Part shown: positions 1-5,769 of the stretch, piece by piece
Layout: every line of letters starts with the position of its first letter
Position numbering within the stretch: the first letter of the stretch is position 1
Assembly (NCBI GenBank): GCA_029213105.1
Contig: JARGNS010000152.1
Span: forward strand, 1-8,021
Reading direction: 5' to 3'
Source of the DNA: Planctomycetota bacterium
GTDB lineage: Bacteria; Planctomycetota; PLA2; JAEUHO01
DNA length: 8,021 nt
Made by a program: the position numbers and the translations under genes
The notes under the pieces: model-generated
Database searches by the model: none
What the model saw: only the letters and a program-made list of their open reading frames with translations
What the model was told of the DNA's origin: nothing

Positions 1-1
1 C

Positions 2-1486
2 AGCCCGAAGGACGACGAGGGCAAGGACGACGAAGGCAAGGACGACGAAGGCAAGGACGACGCGGGCACGGACGAGGAGGGCGGGGCCGACGACGGTGCG
101 GAAGACGCGGCCGATGACGACGATGCGCCGGTCGCCAAGTCACCGGCCGAGGTGAAGGTCATTGCGCTGCAGCTCCAAGAGGGCGTGCTCAAGCTGAAGA
201 TGCGCCTGCTCTACCTCACCGTCCATCGCGCCGTGCTACGCGCCCAGCTGTACGCGGCGGCGCTCAAGCTCGCCAAGGAAGAGGCCCGTGGGGCGTCCGA
301 TGTCGCGGCGCGCTACCAGAGCGAGCTCAATCGCATGCGCCGGGAGCGCCAGCTCGAGCGCCTCGAGTACGAAGAGACCAAGCTCGATCTGCTGCTCACC
401 GACGCCACGTCACGTGCCAGCGATCCCAAGCACGAGAACCGCCCGCTCTGGCTCCACTGGCAGCAGGCGCTCGAGAGCCTGAAGAGTGTCAACCGCCTTA
501 CGAAGGAAGCCGTGCGCTTGCGCCGGTCCTTCGAGGCGCGCGTCAGCCCGAACCAGGCCGGCATGGATGATGCGCCCGTCGACCCCGGCGAGGGCGCGGT
601 CGACGTCCTACGCCGCTTCCGCCGGCCGGGCCGCGTGGCCTTCGATGTGAAGTACGTCGAGGACGCGCGGGAGGCTGCGCGTAGCCAGGACTTCGATCGC
701 GCCCTCGTGGCTCGCCATCACGAGGTCGTCTCCGACCGCATTGCTTCCCTGGACGAGGCCCTCGTCCTCGTGGCGAAGGACCACGGTCTGGCCGCCGGTC
801 TGGAGCGCGAGGTCGCGGCGGCCGAGAAGGCTCTCTCCGATCTCGAGACGGCCGCGGGCAAGCTGGCCGATCAGGGCGATCGGACCAACTGGCTCGAGAC
901 GGTCAGTGAAACGCGGCGCGAGGATTTCGACACGACGCGCAAGGCCTTCGAAGAGACCCTGCGAGGTCTGGACGAGAAGGCGCAGGAAGCGCGCACCCTG
1001 CGCGATGCGTGCCTCGCCTTCGAGCGCGAGCTCAAGCTGCTCGGGCCGCGCTCGTTCGGGATCCGCGTGCAGCGCAACCTCGATGGCGACAACCTGGGCC
1101 ACGCGTTCCAGGATGCCCAGGACAGCGTCGAGGACGCCGGTCGCTGGATCGCGGGCCGCAGCGAGGACAACCTTGCCACGTTTGTCGGCACCCACTGGCT
1201 GATGCTGCTCGCCTGCGTCGCGCTCGTCGTGGCGGGTGTGTTCTTCGTGCGCTTCGCCCGCCGGGGCCTCGACCTGGCCATCAACCGGGCGGCCCGCACG
1301 GTGCCTGAACTGCGCTTCGAGCCCGTGACCGTCCGTGCCGAAGAGGCCCACGCCGCACGGGAGAAGGCCGAGAACGAGCAGGCGGCCAAGGAAGCCGAGG
1401 CCGAAGCCCTCCGCATGGTCTCCAAGGAAGAGGCGGGCAAGGCCCAGAAGATGGGTGAAGGCGGCTACGGCGGGGGCGACGAGTGA
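2..1486 (+). CDS. Coiled-coil, single-membrane-helix protein (3' part), probable partner of the MscS-type channel
   Basis: The frame is open from the window edge, so the true start lies upstream; 494 residues are visible. An in-frame GTG at 152 is unlikely to be the start, because the frame before it is open and has a protein-like acidic composition and no Shine-Dalgarno sequence precedes the GTG. Visible order: an Asp/Glu/Gly/Lys-rich low-complexity stretch (about residues 1-45) with five 15-nt repeats; a long charged helical, probably coiled-coil region (about 50-390, rich in Glu, Arg, Ala, Leu); one hydrophobic helix (about 399-416, starting WLMLL); basic residues just after it (RFARR); then a cytoplasmic-looking Ala/Glu/Lys-rich tail ending GGYGGGDE. 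The positive-inside rule places the long N-terminal part outside the inner membrane, which would need a signal peptide upstream that cannot be seen. Its stop overlaps the start of the channel gene, suggesting translational coupling. I do not recognise a named family. By position and shape it resembles the periplasmic coiled-coil part of MscK/MscM channels; that role is inferred. Confidence 0.8.
   Translation, partial: SPKDDEGKDDEGKDDEGKDDAGTDEEGGADDGAEDAADDDDAPVAKSPAEVKVIALQLQEGVLKLKMRLLYLTVHRAVLRAQLYAAALKLAKEEARGASDVAARYQSELNRMRRERQLERLEYEETKLDLLLTDATSRASDPKHENRPLWLHWQQALESLKSVNRLTKEAVRLRRSFEARVSPNQAGMDDAPVDPGEGAVDVLRRFRRPGRVAFDVKYVEDAREAARSQDFDRALVARHHEVVSDRIASLDEALVLVAKDHGLAAGLEREVAAAEKALSDLETAAGKLADQGDRTNWLETVSETRREDFDTTRKAFEETLRGLDEKAQEARTLRDACLAFERELKLLGPRSFGIRVQRNLDGDNLGHAFQDAQDSVEDAGRWIAGRSEDNLATFVGTHWLMLLACVALVVAGVFFVRFARRGLDLAINRAARTVPELRFEPVTVRAEEAHAAREKAENEQAAKEAEAEALRMVSKEEAGKAQKMGEGGYGGGDE
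8..82 (+). repeat. Five tandem 15-nt coding repeats (KDDEG-type units)
   Basis: Units lie at 8-22, 23-37, 38-52, 53-67 and 68-82. The pattern is aaggacgacgaaggc with few changes: units 2 and 3 are identical, unit 1 differs at one base, unit 4 has gcg for gaa, and unit 5 is degenerate (acg gac gag gag ggc). Each unit encodes five residues (KDDEG, KDDEG, KDDEG, KDDAG, TDEEG), so copy-number change keeps the frame. They form an acidic, probably disordered linker near the N-terminal side of the coiled-coil protein. The array may extend further upstream of the window. Confidence 0.9.
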
Positions 1487-3222
1487 CCGACGTGGCAACC
1501 ACCCAGGCGCCCGACGCCCCCGAGGCGCCCCGCCGCGCGCCCCTCGTGCCCGGCATCCGGATCCTGCGCATCCTCTGGCGCATGGTGCTTCCGCTGGCCG
1601 TCGCCGCGAACCTCGTCGGCTGGACGCACCTGCTCGACGGCAGCGAGGAACTCAAGCGGCAGAGCCTGGTCATGGGGCTGTTCGTGCTCGGCTTCAGCCT
1701 GGTGGCGTCGCTGATCCAGGAGGTGCTCAGTCCGTCCAATGGCGAACTGCGGCTGGTGAACCTGAAGGACCACCAGGCCCAGCGGATGATGACGATCATC
1801 AAGGGGCTGCTGTTCACGTTGCTCGGTACGGAACTCGCCATCTGGCTCGTCGAGGCCAACGGCTGGAACCCGTCCATCTCGGCGCTGCTCGCGCTGCTCC
1901 GCAACTGCGGTCTCATCATCTTCGGTTGGGCGGCGATCAACCGCTCGTGGCTCATCCAGAAGCTCAAGCCGGAGACGGTCGACTCCTACCTCGATCTCAC
2001 GCGGGCCATGCTCGCGCGCGTGATCCTGCCGCTCGGCGTGTTCACCGTGCTCTTCGTGCTGGTCGTCTTCGCACTGGGCTACGAGGCACTCGCAGCCTGG
2101 GTCGGCACGCACGCCGCCTGGACGGGCCTCGTGCTGCTGCTCGCCGTGCTCGCCCATCGCTGGTTCCGCGGGCGGCTGCATGCGGCGATCAGCTTCATGC
2201 GTGACGAGCGCATGGCCGAGTCCGAGGGAGCCGTCGCGCCGTGGTGGATCGGCCTCGAGCGCATCATCGCCGGCGCCCTGAAGATCGTCATGGTCCTGGC
2301 GACGGTCTTCATCCTGCTGCGGGTGTGGGGGCTCTCCCCGAGTGACTTCGACCCGTTCCTGGCGCAGCCCATCCTCGGCGGCGTCGGGGGGCAGACCTGG
2401 GGTGGACTGCTGGGCAGCCTCATGATCGCGGTGATCGTGTACCTGATCTACCAGCTCGTACGCAACATCCTGATCTTCGTGGTGTTCCCGCGGACCGGCG
2501 TCGAGCTGGGTGCACGCTACGCCATGCTCACGGTCCTGCGCTACGGTGGCGTGGTCGTCATCGCATTGCTCCTGCTTGGCGCCTTCGGCGTCAACACCGG
2601 GACCCTCACGGTGTTCGCTGGTGGTGCGTCTGTCGGCCTCGCCTTCGGCCTGAAGGACATCTTCTCGAACTTCTTCAGCGGCCTGATCATGCTGCTCGAG
2701 CGCCCCGTCCGCGTGGGCGACACCGTCGAGGTCGGCACGACGAAGGGCAAGATCGAAGCCGTGCGCCTGCGGGGCACGTCGATCCGTACCTTCGATGGCA
2801 CGACCGTGATCGTGCCGAACACGGACATGATCGGAAGCACGCTTGCCAACCTCACGCATGGGTTCAAGACCGCGCGCATGCAGGTCGACGTCGGCGTGGC
2901 GTACTCCGAGGATCCGCGCGAGGTGGAGAAGATCCTGCTGGCCATCGCCCGTAAGGACCCCCGCGTGATCGACGACCCGGAGCCCGTGGTGCGCTTCGCC
3001 AACTTCGGCGGGAGCTCGCTCGACTTCAGTCTCCGCATGTGGACGCGCGACATCGATCAGCGTTGGGCCATGGTCTCCGAGATGCGGGTGGAGATCTTCG
3101 AGGCGTTCAAGGCCGCGGGCATCGAGATCCCGTTCCCCCAGACCGACCTGCACATCCGCAGCGACTTCCGCGCGCAGCTGCCTGCGGGCGACCCGCCCGA
3201 GCCCGAGCTGCCGACGACCTGA
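1483..3222 (+). CDS. MscS-superfamily mechanosensitive ion channel, MscK/MscM-like membrane region
   Basis: A 579-residue inner-membrane channel expected to open under membrane tension and release solutes on osmotic downshock. About ten hydrophobic helices are visible (near 32-50, 62-82, 104-124, 133-151, 177-200, 211-227, 260-281, 308-334, 349-367 and the pore helix 372-405). This is far more than the three of E. coli MscS and close to MscK/MscM. The pore helix carries the family pattern GGASVGLAFGLKDIFSNF (380-397), then SGLIMLLERPVRVGD into the beta domain. The C-terminal domain ends with the typical IPFPQTDLHI (549-558). A block GARYAMLTVLRY (343-354) just before the pore helix also resembles MscK. 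The protein lacks the large N-terminal periplasmic domain of MscK; the preceding gene may supply it. GTG at 1483 is chosen because a GGGGG run lies 6 nt upstream and the start overlaps the upstream stop (GTGA). GTG at 1492 is the alternative but is poorly spaced from that run. The ion-channel call is firm; the exact subtype is less so. Confidence 0.95.
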   Translation: MTDVATTQAPDAPEAPRRAPLVPGIRILRILWRMVLPLAVAANLVGWTHLLDGSEELKRQSLVMGLFVLGFSLVASLIQEVLSPSNGELRLVNLKDHQAQRMMTIIKGLLFTLLGTELAIWLVEANGWNPSISALLALLRNCGLIIFGWAAINRSWLIQKLKPETVDSYLDLTRAMLARVILPLGVFTVLFVLVVFALGYEALAAWVGTHAAWTGLVLLLAVLAHRWFRGRLHAAISFMRDERMAESEGAVAPWWIGLERIIAGALKIVMVLATVFILLRVWGLSPSDFDPFLAQPILGGVGGQTWGGLLGSLMIAVIVYLIYQLVRNILIFVVFPRTGVELGARYAMLTVLRYGGVVVIALLLLGAFGVNTGTLTVFAGGASVGLAFGLKDIFSNFFSGLIMLLERPVRVGDTVEVGTTKGKIEAVRLRGTSIRTFDGTTVIVPNTDMIGSTLANLTHGFKTARMQVDVGVAYSEDPREVEKILLAIARKDPRVIDDPEPVVRFANFGGSSLDFSLRMWTRDIDQRWAMVSEMRVEIFEAFKAAGIEIPFPQTDLHIRSDFRAQLPAGDPPEPELPTT

Positions 3223-3234
3223 TCGGTCAGGCCG
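3215..3234. repeat. Inverted repeat built from the two converging stop codons
   Basis: CCTGA (3218-3222), loop TCGG (3223-3226), TCAGG (3227-3231). The stem extends by two further G/C pairs beyond one A-C mismatch (3215-3216 with 3233-3234). The TGA of the channel gene lies in one arm and the TGA of the minus-strand permease gene in the other. It could form a small hairpin in either transcript, but no T-run follows on either strand, so a classical intrinsic terminator is not supported. Confidence 0.45.
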
Positions 3235-4012
3235 ACAAGCCCAGCGCGATCGCCAGGCCGGCAACCAGCAAGAGCAGGCCGACGAGCATGTGCAGGCCGC
3301 TCAGGGTCATCTTGCCGAGCAGGCGGACGCCGAGGAACGTGCCCACGAAGGCGCACGCCACGGCGATCAGCAGCGGGTTGAGAGACACCTCCTGGGCGAA
3401 CTCGTCCCAGGAACCGATCCACGCCGTGCCGTACACGACGATGCGCGTCGCATCGACCAGTGTCGAGGCGGCCGTGCCCGTGGCGACGTAGCCCTCCTTG
3501 GAGAGCCCCGACTTCAGCAGCACCACGCTGCGCAGTGCGCCCTGGTGCCCCGACAGGCCGCCGAAGAAGCCCGAGAGAGCTCCGCCGAGGGGCAGCAGCC
3601 GGGGCGGGAAGGCGACCCTCTTCATCGCGCCCGTGAGCTCGAGCACCGCGAACAGCACCACGAGCAGGCCCACGGTGAGGCCCAGCGTGGAGAGAGCGAA
3701 CGTCTTGCCGCCCAGCTCGTAGGTGGCGAGCGGCGCGGCGCGGGCCATCGTGCTCAAGAGCCACGCGCCGAGGAACGCCGCGGGGATGGCCGGCAGCGCG
3801 AAGCGCAGCAGCACGCTGCGGTCGACGTGCTTGCGCATCAGCACCAGCTTCAGCAGGTTGTTGAGGAAGTGCACCACCGCCGTGGCCGCGACCGCGATGT
3901 GCGGCGGATAGAAGAGCGCCAGCACGGGCAGGAGCAGCGTGCCGAGGCCGAAACCGGAGTAGAGCGTGAGCGCCGCGACGGCGAGGGCGCAGAGGCCGAG
4001 GATGATCTCCAC
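3227..4012 (-). CDS. TauE/SafE-family membrane permease (sulfite exporter-like)
   Basis: A 261-residue, strongly hydrophobic protein of usual length for the TauE/SafE (formerly DUF81) family, with about eight membrane helices in two related halves. The first half has a Gly-rich entry, SGFGLGTLLLP (19-29), then ATAVVHFLNN (43-52). The second has SGFFGGLSGHQGALR (147-161) after a charged loop, matching the duplicated Gly-rich motifs of the family. Members export or import small organic or sulfur anions (sulfite, sulfoacetate and others); the substrate cannot be read from sequence. The start is GTG, 3 nt after the TGA of the upstream epimerase gene, with a GGGAG stretch about 9 nt before it, so it is probably the last cistron of the operon. 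Nothing in its sequence ties it to sugars, and it may only be co-transcribed. Confidence 0.9.
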   Translation of the reverse strand: MEIILGLCALAVAALTLYSGFGLGTLLLPVLALFYPPHIAVAATAVVHFLNNLLKLVLMRKHVDRSVLLRFALPAIPAAFLGAWLLSTMARAAPLATYELGGKTFALSTLGLTVGLLVVLFAVLELTGAMKRVAFPPRLLPLGGALSGFFGGLSGHQGALRSVVLLKSGLSKEGYVATGTAASTLVDATRIVVYGTAWIGSWDEFAQEVSLNPLLIAVACAFVGTFLGVRLLGKMTLSGLHMLVGLLLLVAGLAIALGLSA

Positions 4013-4015
4013 GGA

Positions 4016-4861
4016 TCAGGCTCCCAGGTTCGCCGCGTAAGCCTTGACGAGGCGCGGCAGCGACTCCTCGACATGGGGCAGGGCCAGGCCCGCGGCTTTC
4101 AGCTTGTCGGTCGAGAGGATGCAGTTCGAACGCTCGGCCACCAGGTCCCGGGCGAGCTCCGCCGGGCTGACGACCTCGAACGCATGGTCCGGGTCGACGA
4201 GGCTGCGCCAGAGGGCCAGCAGCTCGTCATGGCGCTCCACGCCGTCGTTGACCATGTTCCAGATGCCCGTCGCGCCGCGCTCGATCAGCGCCTCGGCCGA
4301 CGGCCAGAAGTCCTCCAGGATCGTCACGGAGTTCGGGACGCTCACCACACGCTCGAAGGTGAGCAGCTTGGTCAGCAGGTTGCGGGGGCCCGGCTCGGCG
4401 GCGAGCGGCATGCGGACGCGTAGCTGCAGCACGTCGAAGTCGACCAGCGCGGCCTCGCCCATGGCCTTGGTCCGCGAGTAGAGGCTGCCGGCGAAGTTCG
4501 GCGGATCCTCCTCCGCGTAGCCCCGGCCTTCGGCGTCGCCCTGGTATATGCAGCCGCTGCCCAGGTGCGTCAGATGGAGGCCGCGTTCCCGGCACGCCGT
4601 GGCGAGCGCGATGGGACCGGCTACGTTGCTCCGGTAGGCCTTGGCGGGGTTGCCCTCGAGGGCGTCCACGTTCGGACTCCCGGTGGCTCCGGCGGCGTTG
4701 ATGACGCGGGTGGGCGCCACGGCGTCGAGTTCGCAGCGCACGGCCTCGGCATCGGCAATGTCCGTCTTGCGGAGCGTGGCACCCAGGCGCCGGGCCCACT
4801 GCGTACCGAGCCAGCCGGCGCCGAATACGAGGGTCGGGCCTTCCACGCTAGGCCTCTTCAT
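4016..4861 (-). CDS. Extended-SDR sugar-nucleotide enzyme, resembling plant NRS/ER (UER1) 3,5-epimerase/4-reductase
   Basis: A 281-residue NAD(P)-binding protein of the RmlD/SDR type. Visible: nucleotide-binding FGAGWLG (13-19); NAAGATGSPNVD (55-66); GSGCIYQGD (101-109); EEDPPNFAGS (117-126); catalytic YSRTK (Tyr128, Lys132); LRVRMP (147-152); PRNLLTK (159-165); VPNSVTIL (175-182). From memory, this series of blocks matches the C-terminal half of plant RHM proteins and UER1, which convert NDP-4-keto-6-deoxyglucose to NDP-L-rhamnose by combined 3,5-epimerisation and 4-reduction. Cys104 and Lys165 fall where I recall the proposed epimerase residues of the Arabidopsis enzyme. The family call is good; the substrate (UDP- or dTDP-linked) is open. 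The gene overlaps the upstream nucleotidyltransferase by 14 nt. A second possible start, GTG at 4846, lies one base after that gene's stop and is preceded by AAGAGG; it would shorten the protein to 276 residues without losing the cofactor motif. Confidence 0.9.
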   Translation of the reverse strand: MKRPSVEGPTLVFGAGWLGTQWARRLGATLRKTDIADAEAVRCELDAVAPTRVINAAGATGSPNVDALEGNPAKAYRSNVAGPIALATACRERGLHLTHLGSGCIYQGDAEGRGYAEEDPPNFAGSLYSRTKAMGEAALVDFDVLQLRVRMPLAAEPGPRNLLTKLLTFERVVSVPNSVTILEDFWPSAEALIERGATGIWNMVNDGVERHDELLALWRSLVDPDHAFEVVSPAELARDLVAERSNCILSTDKLKAAGLALPHVEESLPRLVKAYAANLGA

Positions 4862-5639
4862 GCAGTCGGAAGCGACCGTCCCCGAAGTGGGCGGGGTGAT
4901 CCTGGACGTAGCGGCAGGTGCGTGCCCACGGCTCGGGTTCGCCGGCGTCGAACCAGTTCGTCACGAGGTGATGATCCAGGCGGCCGGCGCGGGCGTAGGC
5001 GTTGTTCAGGTCGCTGACCTCGAGCTCCCCGCGCTGGGAGGGCACGAGCGTCTCGATCAACTCGAAGGCGTCCTGCGGATAGAGGTAGAGCCCCGTCACG
5101 GCCAGCTTGGAGGGCGGCACCGCGGGCTTCTCCTGGATCTCGACGATGCGGCCGTCCTCGAGGCGTGCGACGCCGTAGGCGCTCGGGTCGTCGACCTCGG
5201 CCAGGAAGCTGACCGCGCGGGGAGGCTCGGCCCGTGCGAACGCGGCGATCGCCTCGCGCGGCGTGTCATCGTCGAGCACGTTGTCGGCCAGCATCACGGC
5301 CAGCCGTCGGCCGGCCGCGAACGGGCGGGCAAGCGCCAGCGCGTCGGCGATGCCGCGTGCCTCGTCCTGGACGCGGTAGGTGAACTCGACCCCGTCGCCG
5401 TACTCGCTGCCCGAGCCGAGGACATCCACGACCTGTCCCATGTGCTGCCGCCCCGTCACGACGAGAAGGTCGCTCAGGCCGGCGCCGAGCAGGGTGCCGA
5501 GGGCGTAGTCGATCATGGGGCGCATGTGCACCGGCAGGAGGTGCTTGTTGCGGTGCCGTGTGAGCGGACGCATGCGTGTCCCGCTCCCGCCCGCGAGCAG
5601 GATGCCGGCCACGTGGTTGCTGAGCGCCGTGCGTGTCAC
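4848..5639 (-). CDS. RmlA-like sugar-1-phosphate nucleotidyltransferase
   Basis: A 263-residue cytoplasmic enzyme that would join a nucleoside triphosphate to a sugar 1-phosphate (probably glucose 1-phosphate) to give an NDP-sugar and pyrophosphate. It has LAGGSGTRMRPLT (15-27) with Lys32 in KHLLPV, the Mg-binding Asp119 in LADN, EKP (170-172), TGLYLY (182-187), GELEVSD (204-210) and WFDAG (229-233), in the order seen in RmlA-type glucose-1-phosphate thymidylyltransferases. RmlA is usually about 290 residues; this protein stops about 30 residues after WFDAG, so it lacks most of the usual C-terminal segment. The start is the GTG at 5637-5639, because a near-perfect AAGGAGGTG sits just upstream. 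The longer open frame up to 5771 has no family similarity and runs through the promoter region. First gene of the minus-strand operon. Whether it uses dTTP or UTP cannot be told. Confidence 0.93.
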   Translation of the reverse strand: MTRTALSNHVAGILLAGGSGTRMRPLTRHRNKHLLPVHMRPMIDYALGTLLGAGLSDLLVVTGRQHMGQVVDVLGSGSEYGDGVEFTYRVQDEARGIADALALARPFAAGRRLAVMLADNVLDDDTPREAIAAFARAEPPRAVSFLAEVDDPSAYGVARLEDGRIVEIQEKPAVPPSKLAVTGLYLYPQDAFELIETLVPSQRGELEVSDLNNAYARAGRLDHHLVTNWFDAGEPEPWARTCRYVQDHPAHFGDGRFRLHEEA

Positions 5640-5643
5640 GGAG

Positions 5644-5652
5644 CACCTCCTT
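5644..5652 (-). promoter_or_regulatory. Strong Shine-Dalgarno for the nucleotidyltransferase gene
   Basis: On the minus strand the bases read AAGGAGGTG, a near-complete match to the anti-Shine-Dalgarno. Six bases separate GGAGG from the GTG start. This decides the start at 5639 over the longer frame. It is much stronger than any site before the other starts in the window. Confidence 0.85.
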
Positions 5653-5741
5653 CGGCGGGGAGGATACCCGACCGCCCCCGGATCCTGCCCGACCAGGCCG
5701 AGCCCGTTCCCGGGGCTGCCACCCGCCCGATCGGCGCGCTT

Positions 5742-5763
5742 CGCGAGCCTCTCGCGTAGGCTC
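5742..5763 (+). repeat. Two overlapping, mutually exclusive short hairpins before the ABC exporter start
   Basis: CGCGAG (5742-5747), loop CCT, CTCGCG (5751-5756) form one perfect 6-bp stem. GAGCCT (5745-5750), loop CTCGCGT, AGGCTC (5758-5763) form another. They share bases, so only one can form at a time. The second ends 6 nt before the ATG at 5770, in the place where a ribosome binding site would be, and no strong Shine-Dalgarno is visible there. Short G/C-rich palindromes also arise by chance in DNA of this composition. Confidence 0.4.
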
Positions 5764-5769
5764 TCGCTC

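Larger units (their letters stand above)
5640..5769. promoter_or_regulatory. Divergent intergenic region with promoters for the sugar operon and the ABC exporter
   Basis: This 130-nt gap is the only intergenic region of note and must hold the promoters for both directions unless they lie inside genes. A weak -10-like TATCCT lies on the minus strand (5661-5666), which would give a leader of only about 15-20 nt before the GTG at 5639, but no convincing -35 box is seen 16-18 nt upstream. No clear sigma-70 elements are visible on the plus strand. A short hairpin AGCCC-7 nt-GGGCT lies at 5701-5717. Promoter positions are therefore guesses; the divergent arrangement is certain. Confidence 0.4.

Noticed and set aside
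8..82. The direct repeats as a CRISPR array or iteron origin
   Set aside because: Units are adjacent with no spacers, keep the reading frame, and lie inside a coding region.
152..154. GTG as the start of the coiled-coil gene
   Set aside because: The same frame is open to the window edge, with regular in-frame repeats that look coding, and no Shine-Dalgarno precedes this codon.
1465..3264. A 599-codon minus-strand open frame opposite the channel gene
   Set aside because: Composition is typical of an antisense frame (His, Asp, Gln, Arg), with no membrane or domain signature. The plus strand encodes a clear MscS-family channel.
3290..4423. A 377-codon plus-strand frame across the permease and epimerase genes
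   Set aside because: It crosses the boundary of two recognised minus-strand genes and has the same antisense composition.
4641..5759. A 372-codon plus-strand frame opposite the epimerase start and the nucleotidyltransferase
   Set aside because: It has no recognisable motif and lies entirely opposite genes with intact catalytic motifs.
5515..5769. N-terminal extension of the ABC exporter to 5515
   Set aside because: The extra sequence is antisense to the nucleotidyltransferase gene, Cys/Arg/Pro-rich and unlike exporter N-termini. The ATG at 5770 fits the family.
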